64,000 nucleotides of DNA, taken from NCBI GenBank assembly GCA_039566865.1, contig CM076962.1, positions 10,720,743-10,784,742 of the forward strand. The letters run 5' to 3'. Shown piece by piece: positions 45,019-57,665 of the stretch. Numbering within the stretch: position 1 is the stretch's first letter; each line of letters starts with the position of its first letter. The DNA is from Aurelia coerulea (lineage: Eukaryota; Cnidaria; Scyphozoa; Semaeostomeae; Ulmaridae). Below the pieces are notes generated by a model. The model did no database searches, was not told the origin of the DNA, and saw nothing but the letters and a program-made list of their open reading frames with translations. The position numbers and the translations under genes are program-made.

Positions 45019-45594
45019 TCTGAAGGGGTGAATTTCTAAAAGTCAGTCGTTTGAGCTGATTTTTGCGCTGCAGGGTAATTCGATAGTGTAGATCACGAAA
45101 CTGAAGGAAAAAAACAGTTATTTGTTAGGGTTCTGGATTTGTGACGTCATATTATACCCATTTTCACAATTCCTTGATAGCATGGGTGAAATCTACGTCA
45201 TAATTCAATTTTAAGAGAACAGTGGGCTTTCCAATTAGTTACAAATTTGAATTTCATCATTCTAGACAATGAGCACAATTAGAATTATATTTGTACTTGT
45301 TATTGGCCCCTAAGGAGCAATTAAAGGTGCAATCAAATGCCTGGATTAGAACTGTATTGATACATGAATAGGGACACTTTATGAATGACGTATAGTTAGA
45401 TGCTATGTGGGTTGGCGAGATCAAAATTGAAGAGATGAGGTCACAGTATACATTTTCATTATGGCCATGCAATTATAAGAAAAGTCATTAAGTTTCAATC
45501 ATTTTCGTTAAATACAGAAAAACTCGGGAATAAAAGGGTAAACGATTCTTAAACTGCCGAATGAGAGGACAGTTTGAAGTAAATTATTGGGAAA

Positions 45595-46995
45595 ATGGCG
45601 TCCAATACTTTTCAAGAGTCGATAGATGTGGAAACAAATGAAGTTGAAGTTGAGTGTGAAGGGGGGAATGACGAACAGGACATTGAATTTGCCGCGGTGT
45701 TCCAACCTACTTGTGCAAGAAAAGTATATTTAGTCACATACAGTCGTGCAAATGTCAAGAGATTTGATCGCCAGTCATTTGCAGCTGTAGTTGTGAGTGC
45801 GTTCCAAGTAACAGGGCTTGTAGACGTAAAGCAATGGGCTTGCAGCATGGAAGAACACAAAGATGGCGGGAAACATTTCCATTTAGCCATATTGCTAGGA
45901 AAGCAGAGGCGCTGGAAGAAGGTGAAGGAGCACATTGGAAAAACACACGGCATCAGCGTCCATTTTTCAGGACACAAATGCTATTTTACTGCATATAAAT
46001 ATGCAAAAAAGTACGATAAACATTTCGTGTGTAGTCCAGGCCATCCAAAGAAGATACAGCCGCCTAAAACATTGAGAGCCAGCAGTGCAAAGAAACGACG
46101 TAAAGCCAAAGCTACACGTTATACAAACAAGGATGTAGCCGATCTTATTTTGAACGAAAACGTCAGATCGAGGCTGGAACTAATGGCACTTGCAAAAGAC
46201 ACCAAACAGAGGAAAGGGGACGCATTGCTGTATGATTTCTTGCTTGCAAAATCAGAGAAGGCGGTGTCTGAACTGATAGAGACGGTGTGGGCAATTGAGA
46301 CTGCGGAAGAGAATATAGAGAGAGCGCGACAATCAAGAATGGATATTTTGAATAATGCATTAAATGCTGATTGTGTTTGTAACGGAGAATGGCGTGAGTG
46401 TGCAGAGGAGATCTTGCAGCTCAATCACATGGATGCTGGGAAATTCAAGAATGCTTTTGTCGATTTGTTGGAAAAGGGGCGCGGAAAGGGACGTAACATC
46501 CTTATAACTGGACCAGCCAATTGTGGAAAGACATTTATTCTTGATCCGCTACGAATAATATATAAATGCTTTGTGAATCCAGCTTCATGCACCTATGCAC
46601 TAATGGGTGTGGAGACTGCCGAAGTTATAATATTCAATGACTTCAGATTTAATCCAATCATAATACCCTGGGCAGATCTCCTTCTTCTTTTAGAGGGACA
46701 ACCAATGCACTTGTCTACACCCAAAACTCATTTTGCAAAGGACATAGTTCTTGAAAGTGATACCCCAGTATTCTGCACGTCTAAAGGGCCAATTTTGTAT
46801 GTAAAGGGAGGTTCCATTGATGACCGAGAGAGTGAAATGATGCGCGTGCGTTGGAGACACATTGAATTCCGTCATCAGATAGAAATTGAGAAGCAAAAGT
46901 GCATTCAGCCATGCGCGTACTGCTTCTCCCATTTCTTGCTGGACGGTCATGTGACTTCAACTGCACAGGCGCATGAAAATGCTCCCCAAAATTGA
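45595..46995 (+). CDS. HUH-SF3 replication initiator (unit 3)
   Basis: 466 aa, intact, identical to unit 2 (Ser331). Confidence 0.9.
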   Translation: MASNTFQESIDVETNEVEVECEGGNDEQDIEFAAVFQPTCARKVYLVTYSRANVKRFDRQSFAAVVVSAFQVTGLVDVKQWACSMEEHKDGGKHFHLAILLGKQRRWKKVKEHIGKTHGISVHFSGHKCYFTAYKYAKKYDKHFVCSPGHPKKIQPPKTLRASSAKKRRKAKATRYTNKDVADLILNENVRSRLELMALAKDTKQRKGDALLYDFLLAKSEKAVSELIETVWAIETAEENIERARQSRMDILNNALNADCVCNGEWRECAEEILQLNHMDAGKFKNAFVDLLEKGRGKGRNILITGPANCGKTFILDPLRIIYKCFVNPASCTYALMGVETAEVIIFNDFRFNPIIIPWADLLLLLEGQPMHLSTPKTHFAKDIVLESDTPVFCTSKGPILYVKGGSIDDRESEMMRVRWRHIEFRHQIEIEKQKCIQPCAYCFSHFLLDGHVTSTAQAHENAPQN

Positions 46996-47011
46996 GGCAA
47001 CAAGTAACACA

Positions 47012-47416
47012 ACGGTTGACACAACGATTGACAGTAGAAGGAATCTTCCTTTAATTCGATGTTGAATTGTGCAAGTTAGCTTCTTTTCAGCTTCTCAACT
47101 GTTCAAAGACGTAAACAGTGTACTAACATCCTCAGATAGTTTACAATTTGGCGTACGCCAAAGTTACAGGGCTCATAACAAGTGTCAACCTATTTTCCTA
47201 AAAAGAACTTGAGCATCAAATATCTTTTTACCAGTGCTGTGTCAATCGTTACAGCCCACTTTTCTGCGCTACTCATTATTAATAGGCGTTTACCAATGAG
47301 CCCAGCAGATAGGTTACGATAATGAACACCCCTCTGTAACAAATATTTTTAGAAAGAGCAGTCTCCGGGGGGCGAAAGGGTTGAAACGTACGCCTGTCAA
47401 TCGATGTGTCAATCGT
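47012..47416. promoter_or_regulatory. candidate Rep origin (unit 3)
   Basis: Same motifs as unit 2. Palindrome at 47147-47162. Confidence 0.5.
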
Positions 47417-47578
47417 GAAACCTTTCACCAGAAGGCTCATTACGTGTACAGTGAGACGTTACGACATTAAACGCATCATTTAGCTCATAAACAATTGTTC
47501 ATAAACAAAAGATTACGATACATGAAGAGAAAATAATGCTATGTAAATATCTCGTTATACAAAATGTTCATTTAAAAT

Positions 47579-48694
47579 TCAATACTTCGTTCTATAGCCT
47601 TTGTTTTGAACTATGGCTTTCAATCGTGTGTCCATATTCTCAATTGTTCTGTCAATGACTTGACGACTAAAATTATGCAGGGTCGCAACGACACGTTTCT
47701 CGAATGCTGCAAAATCTTCGTGGACAAGTGTCTGCTCCAGGGCCTGTTTCCGTAACTCACGGCGAACATTGTGGAAAACATTTTCGATTGGGTTGAGGTC
47801 AGGTGATCGTGGGGGGATTTCTACGACGTTTGCTCCAATTTCTTTCAATGCAGACTTAGCAGCAGCACTTTTCTGACAGGGGTCGTTGTCCATTACAAAA
47901 TACTTCATGCCCCTAGCTTTTCTGTCTTTCACCTTGCCTCTTTTCAGAGCCTTTTCAAGGTCATTTTTTACAAAATCTGCGAAGTATTTCCCAGTCATGT
48001 GCTTGTAAGTTTTCACCAATGTTACCCCCACTCCAAATTTAATTCCAACCAGCACATATACACGACGCCCCCCAGGCAAATTCTTGCTCCCTTTCGTCGT
48101 CCATTGCAATCCTTCGCTTGCTTTCCTCCACACCCTCCCACTTGGTGTCTTTGCGTCACGAAATGGGTTAAATTTGTGAACAAAAGACACCCCATCTAAA
48201 TACATGGCAACGTCCTCGGTCCAGAAACTACTGCGGTGTTTCCTTAGCATCTTCCGGGCATATTGCAGTCTTGCCTGCTTGTCTTTGCACGATAGGAGAC
48301 CTTTTTTCCTTGGCTGCAGATGTTTAAATCCTGCACAGTTCAAAATACGAGCAAATGTGCGGTAGCTTGCTAGCCCTTGAAGTTCTGCTTCTTTAACCAC
48401 ATCCATCACTTTTACATTCACATTTTTCTCCCTTGCTTTTGAAAATTGCCGTATGAACCGTGCCTTTGTTCTTGCAGATAGTTTCTTTGGCCTACCGCCT
48501 TTACAGATCTTCTCCCGCTTTTCACCCTTGCAAGACAGCTCACCATCTTTCCAGCACCGATACACTGATGCCACGGAGATATGCAATTTTTTCGCAATCG
48601 TTGCCATTTTCGTGCCATTTCTCCGCAGAACATAGGCCATGGCTCGAATTTTCGGATCTATCGCTTTCGTTTTCCTTACCGCACTTTTAGCCAT
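47579..48694 (-). CDS. DD34E transposase (unit 3)
   Basis: 371 aa, identical in protein to units 1 and 2. Confidence 0.92.
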   Translation of the reverse strand: MAKSAVRKTKAIDPKIRAMAYVLRRNGTKMATIAKKLHISVASVYRCWKDGELSCKGEKREKICKGGRPKKLSARTKARFIRQFSKAREKNVNVKVMDVVKEAELQGLASYRTFARILNCAGFKHLQPRKKGLLSCKDKQARLQYARKMLRKHRSSFWTEDVAMYLDGVSFVHKFNPFRDAKTPSGRVWRKASEGLQWTTKGSKNLPGGRRVYVLVGIKFGVGVTLVKTYKHMTGKYFADFVKNDLEKALKRGKVKDRKARGMKYFVMDNDPCQKSAAAKSALKEIGANVVEIPPRSPDLNPIENVFHNVRRELRKQALEQTLVHEDFAAFEKRVVATLHNFSRQVIDRTIENMDTRLKAIVQNKGYRTKY

Positions 48695-49203
48695 CTTTCT
48701 TAAAACTGATAGCTCTCTCCTTCGTTTAACGTATTATTAGCTAACTTTTCTACACGCACTAATCTGACATCACAAACTAATCGTGACGCAGCCCGTTCCA
48801 GTGCCACCATGGAAGAACCTTGCATAAATGCTCCACTTTTACCTACATCTTTCACCCATTTCCTATGAATTGCAGGGGACCACTATTTTATGGAAGTTGT
48901 ACACGCCGTTAGACCTATGTTTTTGGTGTACTTTGCCACTTTCCATGAGAACACGCGTAAAACTCTTTTCCCCATGTATTGCAAGTATTTCCCGTCACGT
49001 GACAAGTTTCCTGCAGTTATAACTCCATCATTTCCGTAAGAGCCCTGCAATTCCTTCATTTCTCATATCGATGACGTCATAATTTCATCATAAACGTTTT
49101 GAGATAATTTTTTACACCTGCATGTTGATAAGTACACAAAACTGTACACTTGTGCCAATTTTGGTTCAGATTGATGAACTTTTTCAAAAATTGCCCTCTC
49201 GGA

Positions 49204-49508
49204 CAATCCTTGCCAAAACTCTTGAAAAAAATCACATATTTTTGCTCAGCTCTCCCCCCCTCCCCCTTACAATGTTGGTTCCTTGCGTGATTACGCATTT
49301 CTCAAGGGCACAACAACGCAGCCAAAGCGATTTTCGTGATATCTGGTGATCAGTGCTTCGGACCAACATTGTTCAGGGGGGGGGGGGGGGGGGGCAGGGG
49401 GGCAAGGGAAAAGAGTAGCGTGAAGTTTCCTGCACTGTATTTTGGATGCTTGGTCGGAGAAGAAAAGAGAGAAATGAAATTTTTTTCAAGTTGTTTTGGC
49501 AAGGATTG
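49204..49508 (+). repeat. segment S4
   Basis: 305 bp, the longest S. The variable run has 19 Gs. Confidence 0.85.
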
Positions 49509-50084
49509 TCTGAAGGGGTGAATTTCTAAAAGTCAGTCGTTTGAGCTGATTTTTGCGCTGCAGGGTAATTCGATAGTGTAGATCACGAAACTGAAGGAAA
49601 AAAACAGTTATTTGTTAGGGTTCTGGATTTGTGACGTCATATTATACCCATTTTCACAATTCCTTGATAGCATGGGTGAAATCTACGTCATAATTCAATT
49701 TTAAGAGAACAGTGGGCTTTCCAATTAGTTACAAATTTGAATTTCATCATTCTAGACAATGAGCACAATTAGAATTATATTTGTACTTGTTATTGGCCCC
49801 TAAGGAGCAATTAAAGGTGCAATCAAATGCCTGGATTAGAACTGTATTGATACATGAATAGGGACACTTTATGAATGACGTATAGTTAGATGCTATGTGG
49901 GTTGGCGAGATCAAAATTGAAGAGATGAGGTCACAGTATACATTTTCATTATGGCCATGCAATTATAAGAAAAGTCATTAAGTTTCAATCATTTTCGTTA
50001 AATACAGAAAAACTCGGGAATAAAAGGGTAAACGATTCTTAAACTGCCGAATGAGAGGACAGTTTGAAGTAAATTATTGGGAAA

Positions 50085-51485
50085 ATGGCGTCCAATACTT
50101 TTCAAGAGTCGATAGATGTGGAAACAAATGAAGTTGAAGTTGAGTGTGAAGGGGGGAATGACGAACAGGACATTGAATTTGCCGCGGTGTTCCAACCTAC
50201 TTGTGCAAGAAAAGTATATTTAGTCACATACAGTCGTGCAAATGTCAAGAGATTTGATCGCCAGTCATTTGCAGCTGTAGTTGTGAGTGCGTTCCAAGTA
50301 ACAGGGCTTGTAGACGTAAAGCAATGGGCTTGCAGCATGGAAGAACACAAAGATGGCGGGAAACATTTCCATTTAGCCATATTGCTAGGAAAGCAGAGGC
50401 GCTGGAAGAAGGTGAAGGAGCACATTGGAAAAACACACGGCATCAGCGTCCATTTTTCAGGACACAAATGCTATTTTACTGCATATAAATATGCAAAAAA
50501 GTACGATAAACATTTCGTGTGTAGTCCAGGCCATCCAAAGAAGATACAGCCGCCTAAAACATTGAGAGCCAGCAGTGCAAAGAAACGACGTAAAGCCAAA
50601 GCTACACGTTATACAAACAAGGATGTAGCCGATCTTATTTTGAACGAAAACGTCAGATCGAGGCTGGAACTAATGGCACTTGCAAAAGACACCAAACAGA
50701 GGAAAGGGGACGCATTGCTGTATGATTTCTTGCTTGCAAAATCAGAGAAGGCGGTGTCTGAACTGATAGAGACGGTGTGGGCAATTGAGACTGCGGAAGA
50801 GAATATAGAGAGAGCGCGACAATCAAGAATGGATATTTTGAATAATGCATTAAATGCTGATTGTGTTTGTAACGGAGAATGGCGTGAGTGTGCAGAGGAG
50901 ATCTTGCAGCTCAATCACATGGATGCTGGGAAATTCAAGAATGCTTTTGTCGATTTGTTGGAAAAGGGGCGCGGAAAGGGACGTAACATCCTTATAACTG
51001 GACCAGCCAATTGTGGAAAGACATTTATTCTTGATCCGCTACGAATAATATATAAATGCTTTGTGAATCCAGCTTCATGCACCTATGCACTAATGGGTGT
51101 GGAGACTGCCGAAGTTATAATATTCAATGACTTCAGATTTAATCCAATCATAATACCCTGGGCAGATCTCCTTCTTCTTTTAGAGGGACAACCAATGCAC
51201 TTGTCTACACCCAAAACTCATTTTGCAAAGGACATAGTTCTTGAAAGTGATACCCCAGTATTCTGCACGTCTAAAGGGCCAATTTTGTATGTAAAGGGAG
51301 GTTCCATTGATGACCGAGAGAGTGAAATGATGCGCGTGCGTTGGAGACACATTGAATTCCGTCATCAGATAGAAATTGAGAAGCAAAAGTGCATTCAGCC
51401 ATGCGCGTACTGCTTCTCCCATTTCTTGCTGGACGGTCATGTGACTTCAACTGCACAGGCGCATGAAAATGCTCCCCAAAATTGA
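50085..51485 (+). CDS. HUH-SF3 replication initiator (unit 4)
   Basis: 466 aa, intact, identical to unit 2 (Ser331). Confidence 0.9.
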   Translation: MASNTFQESIDVETNEVEVECEGGNDEQDIEFAAVFQPTCARKVYLVTYSRANVKRFDRQSFAAVVVSAFQVTGLVDVKQWACSMEEHKDGGKHFHLAILLGKQRRWKKVKEHIGKTHGISVHFSGHKCYFTAYKYAKKYDKHFVCSPGHPKKIQPPKTLRASSAKKRRKAKATRYTNKDVADLILNENVRSRLELMALAKDTKQRKGDALLYDFLLAKSEKAVSELIETVWAIETAEENIERARQSRMDILNNALNADCVCNGEWRECAEEILQLNHMDAGKFKNAFVDLLEKGRGKGRNILITGPANCGKTFILDPLRIIYKCFVNPASCTYALMGVETAEVIIFNDFRFNPIIIPWADLLLLLEGQPMHLSTPKTHFAKDIVLESDTPVFCTSKGPILYVKGGSIDDRESEMMRVRWRHIEFRHQIEIEKQKCIQPCAYCFSHFLLDGHVTSTAQAHENAPQN

Positions 51486-51501
51486 GGCAACAAGTAACAC
51501 A

Positions 51502-51906
51502 ACGGTTGACACAACGATTGACAGTAGAAGGAATCTTCCTTTAATTCGATGTTGAATTGTGCAAGTTAGCTTCTTTTCAGCTTCTCAACTGTTCAAAGAC
51601 GTAAACAGTGTACTAACATCCTCAGATAGTTTACAATTTGGCGTACGCCAAAGTTACAGGGCTCATAACAAGTGTCAACCTATTTTCCTAAAAAGAACTT
51701 GAGCATCAAATATCTTTTTACCAGTGCTGTGTCAATCGTTACAGCCCACTTTTCTGCGCTACTCATTATTAATAGGCGTTTACCAATGAGCCCAGCAGAT
51801 AGGTTACGATAATGAACACCCCTCTGTAACAAATATTTTTAGAAAGAGCAGTCTCCGGGGGGCGAAAGGGTTGAAACGTACGCCTGTCAATCGATGTGTC
51901 AATCGT
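51502..51906. promoter_or_regulatory. candidate Rep origin (unit 4)
   Basis: Same motifs as unit 2. Palindrome at 51637-51652. Confidence 0.5.
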
Positions 51907-52068
51907 GAAACCTTTCACCAGAAGGCTCATTACGTGTACAGTGAGACGTTACGACATTAAACGCATCATTTAGCTCATAAACAATTGTTCATAAACAAAA
52001 GATTACGATACATGAAGAGAAAATAATGCTATGTAAATATCTCGTTATACAAAATGTTCATTTAAAAT

Positions 52069-53184
52069 TCAATACTTCGTTCTATAGCCTTTGTTTTGAA
52101 CTATGGCTTTCAATCGTGTGTCCATATTCTCAATTGTTCTGTCAATGACTTGACGACTAAAATTATGCAGGGTCGCAACGACACGTTTCTCGAATGCTGC
52201 AAAATCTTCGTGGACAAGTGTCTGCTCCAGGGCCTGTTTCCGTAACTCACGGCGAACATTGTGGAAAACATTTTCGATTGGGTTGAGGTCAGGTGATCGT
52301 GGGGGGATTTCTACGACGTTTGCTCCAATTTCTTTCAATGCAGACTTAGCAGCAGCACTTTTCTGACAGGGGTCGTTGTCCATTACAAAATACTTCATGC
52401 CCCTAGCTTTTCTGTCTTTCACCTTGCCTCTTTTCAGAGCCTTTTCAAGGTCATTTTTTACAAAATCTGCGAAGTATTTCCCAGTCATGTGCTTGTAAGT
52501 TTTCACCAATGTTACCCCCACTCCAAATTTAATTCCAACCAGCACATATACACGACGCCCCCCAGGCAAATTCTTGCTCCCTTTCGTCGTCCATTGCAAT
52601 CCTTCGCTTGCTTTCCTCCACACCCTCCCACTTGGTGTCTTTGCGTCACGAAATGGGTTAAATTTGTGAACAAAAGACACCCCATCTAAATACATGGCAA
52701 CGTCCTCGGTCCAGAAACTACTGCGGTGTTTCCTTAGCATCTTCCGGGCATATTGCAGTCTTGCCTGCTTGTCTTTGCACGATAGGAGACCTTTTTTCCT
52801 TGGCTGCAGATGTTTAAATCCTGCACAGTTCAAAATACGAGCAAATGTGCGGTAGCTTGCTAGCCCTTGAAGTTCTGCTTCTTTAACCACATCCATCACT
52901 TTTACATTCACATTTTTCTCCCTTGCTTTTGAAAATTGCCGTATGAACCGTGCCTTTGTTCTTGCAGATAGTTTCTTTGGCCTACCGCCTTTACAGATCT
53001 TCTCCCGCTTTTCACCCTTGCAAGACAGCTCACCATCTTTCCAGCACCGATACACTGATGCCACGGAGATATGCAATTTTTTCGCAATCGTTGCCATTTT
53101 CGTGCCATTTCTCCGCAGAACATAGGCCATGGCTCGAATTTTCGGATCTATCGCTTTCGTTTTCCTTACCGCACTTTTAGCCAT
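52069..53184 (-). CDS. DD34E transposase (unit 4)
   Basis: 371 aa, identical in protein to units 1-3. Confidence 0.92.
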   Translation of the reverse strand: MAKSAVRKTKAIDPKIRAMAYVLRRNGTKMATIAKKLHISVASVYRCWKDGELSCKGEKREKICKGGRPKKLSARTKARFIRQFSKAREKNVNVKVMDVVKEAELQGLASYRTFARILNCAGFKHLQPRKKGLLSCKDKQARLQYARKMLRKHRSSFWTEDVAMYLDGVSFVHKFNPFRDAKTPSGRVWRKASEGLQWTTKGSKNLPGGRRVYVLVGIKFGVGVTLVKTYKHMTGKYFADFVKNDLEKALKRGKVKDRKARGMKYFVMDNDPCQKSAAAKSALKEIGANVVEIPPRSPDLNPIENVFHNVRRELRKQALEQTLVHEDFAAFEKRVVATLHNFSRQVIDRTIENMDTRLKAIVQNKGYRTKY

Positions 53185-53693
53185 CTTTCTTAAAACTGAT
53201 AGCTCTCTCCTTCGTTTAACGTATTATTAGCTAACTTTTCTACACGCACTAATCTGACATCACAAACTAATCGTGACGCAGCCCGTTCCAGTGCCACCAT
53301 GGAAGAACCTTGCATAAATGCTCCACTTTTACCTACATCTTTCACCCATTTCCTATGAATTGCAGGGGACCACTATTTTATGGAAGTTGTACACGCCGTT
53401 AGACCTATGTTTTTGGTGTACTTTGCCACTTTCCATGAGAACACGCGTAAAACTCTTTTCCCCATGTATTGCAAGTATTTCCCGTCACGTGACAAGTTTC
53501 CTGCAGTTATAACTCCATCATTTCCGTAAGAGCCCTGCAATTCCTTCATTTCTCATATCGATGACGTCATAATTTCATCATAAACGTTTTGAGATAATTT
53601 TTTACACCTGCATGTTGATAAGTACACAAAACTGTACACTTGTGCCAATTTTGGTTCAGATTGATGAACTTTTTCAAAAATTGCCCTCTCGGA

Positions 53694-53989
53694 CAATCCT
53701 TGCCAAAACTCTTGAAAAAAATCACATATTTTTGCTCAGCTCTCCCCCCCTCCCCCTTACAATGTTGGTTCCTTGCGTGATTACGCATTTCTCAAGGGCA
53801 CAACAACGCAGCCAAAGCGATTTTCGTGATATCTGGTGATCAGTGCTTCGGACCAACATTGTTCAGGGGGGGGGGCAGGGGGGCAAGGGAAAAGAGTAGC
53901 GTGAAGTTTCCTGCACTGTATTTTGGATGCTTGGTCGGAGAAGAAAAGAGAGAAATGAAATTTTTTTCAAGTTGTTTTGGCAAGGATTG
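53694..53989 (+). repeat. segment S5
   Basis: 296 bp. The variable run has 10 Gs. Confidence 0.85.
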
Positions 53990-54565
53990 TCTGAAGGGGT
54001 GAATTTCTAAAAGTCAGTCGTTTGAGCTGATTTTTGCGCTGCAGGGTAATTCGATAGTGTAGATCACGAAACTGAAGGAAAAAAACAGTTATTTGTTAGG
54101 GTTCTGGATTTGTGACGTCATATTATACCCATTTTCACAATTCCTTGATAGCATGGGTGAAATCTACGTCATAATTCAATTTTAAGAGAACAGTGGGCTT
54201 TCCAATTAGTTACAAATTTGAATTTCATCATTCTAGACAATGAGCACAATTAGAATTATATTTGTACTTGTTATTGGCCCCTAAGGAGCAATTAAAGGTG
54301 CAATCAAATGCCTGGATTAGAACTGTATTGATACATGAATAGGGACACTTTATGAATGACGTATAGTTAGATGCTATGTGGGTTGGCGAGATCAAAATTG
54401 AAGAGATGAGGTCACAGTATACATTTTCATTATGGCCATGCAATTATAAGAAAAGTCATTAAGTTTCAATCATTTTCGTTAAATACAGAAAAACTCGGGA
54501 ATAAAAGGGTAAACGATTCTTAAACTGCCGAATGAGAGGACAGTTTGAAGTAAATTATTGGGAAA

Positions 54566-55966
54566 ATGGCGTCCAATACTTTTCAAGAGTCGATAGATGT
54601 GGAAACAAATGAAGTTGAAGTTGAGTGTGAAGGGGGGAATGACGAACAGGACATTGAATTTGCCGCGGTGTTCCAACCTACTTGTGCAAGAAAAGTATAT
54701 TTAGTCACATACAGTCGTGCAAATGTCAAGAGATTTGATCGCCAGTCATTTGCAGCTGTAGTTGTGAGTGCGTTCCAAGTAACAGGGCTTGTAGACGTAA
54801 AGCAATGGGCTTGCAGCATGGAAGAACACAAAGATGGCGGGAAACATTTCCATTTAGCCATATTGCTAGGAAAGCAGAGGCGCTGGAAGAAGGTGAAGGA
54901 GCACATTGGAAAAACACACGGCATCAGCGTCCATTTTTCAGGACACAAATGCTATTTTACTGCATATAAATATGCAAAAAAGTACGATAAACATTTCGTG
55001 TGTAGTCCAGGCCATCCAAAGAAGATACAGCCGCCTAAAACATTGAGAGCCAGCAGTGCAAAGAAACGACGTAAAGCCAAAGCTACACGTTATACAAACA
55101 AGGATGTAGCCGATCTTATTTTGAACGAAAACGTCAGATCGAGGCTGGAACTAATGGCACTTGCAAAAGACACCAAACAGAGGAAAGGGGACGCATTGCT
55201 GTATGATTTCTTGCTTGCAAAATCAGAGAAGGCGGTGTCTGAACTGATAGAGACGGTGTGGGCAATTGAGACTGCGGAAGAGAATATAGAGAGAGCGCGA
55301 CAATCAAGAATGGATATTTTGAATAATGCATTAAATGCTGATTGTGTTTGTAACGGAGAATGGCGTGAGTGTGCAGAGGAGATCTTGCAGCTCAATCACA
55401 TGGATGCTGGGAAATTCAAGAATGCTTTTGTCGATTTGTTGGAAAAGGGGCGCGGAAAGGGACGTAACATCCTTATAACTGGACCAGCCAATTGTGGAAA
55501 GACATTTATTCTTGATCCGCTACGAATAATATATAAATGCTTTGTGAATCCAGCTTCATGCACCTATGCACTAATGGGTGTGGAGACTGCCGAAGTTATA
55601 ATATTCAATGACTTCAGATTTAATCCAATCATAATACCCTGGGCAGATCTCCTTCTTCTTTTAGAGGGACAACCAATGCACTTGTCTACACCCAAAACTC
55701 ATTTTGCAAAGGACATAGTTCTTGAAAGTGATACCCCAGTATTCTGCACGTCTAAAGGGCCAATTTTGTATGTAAAGGGAGGTTCCATTGATGACCGAGA
55801 GAGTGAAATGATGCGCGTGCGTTGGAGACACATTGAATTCCGTCATCAGATAGAAATTGAGAAGCAAAAGTGCATTCAGCCATGCGCGTACTGCTTCTCC
55901 CATTTCTTGCTGGACGGTCATGTGACTTCAACTGCACAGGCGCATGAAAATGCTCCCCAAAATTGA
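54566..55966 (+). CDS. HUH-SF3 replication initiator (unit 5)
   Basis: 466 aa, intact, identical to unit 2 (Ser331). Confidence 0.9.
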   Translation: MASNTFQESIDVETNEVEVECEGGNDEQDIEFAAVFQPTCARKVYLVTYSRANVKRFDRQSFAAVVVSAFQVTGLVDVKQWACSMEEHKDGGKHFHLAILLGKQRRWKKVKEHIGKTHGISVHFSGHKCYFTAYKYAKKYDKHFVCSPGHPKKIQPPKTLRASSAKKRRKAKATRYTNKDVADLILNENVRSRLELMALAKDTKQRKGDALLYDFLLAKSEKAVSELIETVWAIETAEENIERARQSRMDILNNALNADCVCNGEWRECAEEILQLNHMDAGKFKNAFVDLLEKGRGKGRNILITGPANCGKTFILDPLRIIYKCFVNPASCTYALMGVETAEVIIFNDFRFNPIIIPWADLLLLLEGQPMHLSTPKTHFAKDIVLESDTPVFCTSKGPILYVKGGSIDDRESEMMRVRWRHIEFRHQIEIEKQKCIQPCAYCFSHFLLDGHVTSTAQAHENAPQN

Positions 55967-55982
55967 GGCAACAAGTAACACA

Positions 55983-56387
55983 ACGGTTGACACAACGATT
56001 GACAGTAGAAGGAATCTTCCTTTAATTCGATGTTGAATTGTGCAAGTTAGCTTCTTTTCAGCTTCTCAACTGTTCAAAGACGTAAACAGTGTACTAACAT
56101 CCTCAGATAGTTTACAATTTGGCGTACGCCAAAGTTACAGGGCTCATAACAAGTGTCAACCTATTTTCCTAAAAAGAACTTGAGCATCAAATATCTTTTT
56201 ACCAGTGCTGTGTCAATCGTTACAGCCCACTTTTCTGCGCTACTCATTATTAATAGGCGTTTACCAATGAGCCCAGCAGATAGGTTACGATAATGAACAC
56301 CCCTCTGTAACAAATATTTTTAGAAAGAGCAGTCTCCGGGGGGCGAAAGGGTTGAAACGTACGCCTGTCAATCGATGTGTCAATCGT
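55983..56387. promoter_or_regulatory. candidate Rep origin (unit 5)
   Basis: Same motifs as unit 2. Palindrome at 56118-56133. Confidence 0.5.
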
Positions 56388-56549
56388 GAAACCTTTCACC
56401 AGAAGGCTCATTACGTGTACAGTGAGACGTTACGACATTAAACGCATCATTTAGCTCATAAACAATTGTTCATAAACAAAAGATTACGATACATGAAGAG
56501 AAAATAATGCTATGTAAATATCTCGTTATACAAAATGTTCATTTAAAAT

Positions 56550-57665
56550 TCAATACTTCGTTCTATAGCCTTTGTTTTGAACTATGGCTTTCAATCGTGT
56601 GTCCATATTCTCAATTGTTCTGTCAATGACTTGACGACTAAAATTATGCAGGGTCGCAACGACACGTTTCTCGAATGCTGCAAAATCTTCGTGGACAAGT
56701 GTCTGCTCCAGGGCCTGTTTCCGTAACTCACGGCGAACATTGTGGAAAACATTTTCGATTGGGTTGAGGTCAGGTGATCGTGGGGGGATTTCTACGACGT
56801 TTGCTCCAATTTCTTTCAATGCAGACTTAGCAGCAGCACTTTTCTGACAGGGGTCGTTGTCCATTACAAAATACTTCATGCCCCTAGCTTTTCTGTCTTT
56901 CACCTTGCCTCTTTTCAGAGCCTTTTCAAGGTCATTTTTTACAAAATCTGCGAAGTATTTCCCAGTCATGTGCTTGTAAGTTTTCACCAATGTTACCCCC
57001 ACTCCAAATTTAATTCCAACCAGCACATATACACGACGCCCCCCAGGCAAATTCTTGCTCCCTTTCGTCGTCCATTGCAATCCTTCGCTTGCTTTCCTCC
57101 ACACCCTCCCACTTGGTGTCTTTGCGTCACGAAATGGGTTAAATTTGTGAACAAAAGACACCCCATCTAAATACATGGCAACGTCCTCGGTCCAGAAACT
57201 ACTGCGGTGTTTCCTTAGCATCTTCCGGGCATATTGCAGTCTTGCCTGCTTGTCTTTGCACGATAGGAGACCTTTTTTCCTTGGCTGCAGATGTTTAAAT
57301 CCTGCACAGTTCAAAATACGAGCAAATGTGCGGTAGCTTGCTAGCCCTTGAAGTTCTGCTTCTTTAACCACATCCATCACTTTTACATTCACATTTTTCT
57401 CCCTTGCTTTTGAAAATTGCCGTATGAACCGTGCCTTTGTTCTTGCAGATAGTTTCTTTGGCCTACCGCCTTTACAGATCTTCTCCCGCTTTTCACCCTT
57501 GCAAGACAGCTCACCATCTTTCCAGCACCGATACACTGATGCCACGGAGATATGCAATTTTTTCGCAATCGTTGCCATTTTCGTGCCATTTCTCCGCAGA
57601 ACATAGGCCATGGCTCGAATTTTCGGATCTATCGCTTTCGTTTTCCTTACCGCACTTTTAGCCAT
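56550..57665 (-). CDS. DD34E transposase (unit 5)
   Basis: 371 aa, identical in protein to units 1-4. Confidence 0.92.
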   Translation of the reverse strand: MAKSAVRKTKAIDPKIRAMAYVLRRNGTKMATIAKKLHISVASVYRCWKDGELSCKGEKREKICKGGRPKKLSARTKARFIRQFSKAREKNVNVKVMDVVKEAELQGLASYRTFARILNCAGFKHLQPRKKGLLSCKDKQARLQYARKMLRKHRSSFWTEDVAMYLDGVSFVHKFNPFRDAKTPSGRVWRKASEGLQWTTKGSKNLPGGRRVYVLVGIKFGVGVTLVKTYKHMTGKYFADFVKNDLEKALKRGKVKDRKARGMKYFVMDNDPCQKSAAAKSALKEIGANVVEIPPRSPDLNPIENVFHNVRRELRKQALEQTLVHEDFAAFEKRVVATLHNFSRQVIDRTIENMDTRLKAIVQNKGYRTKY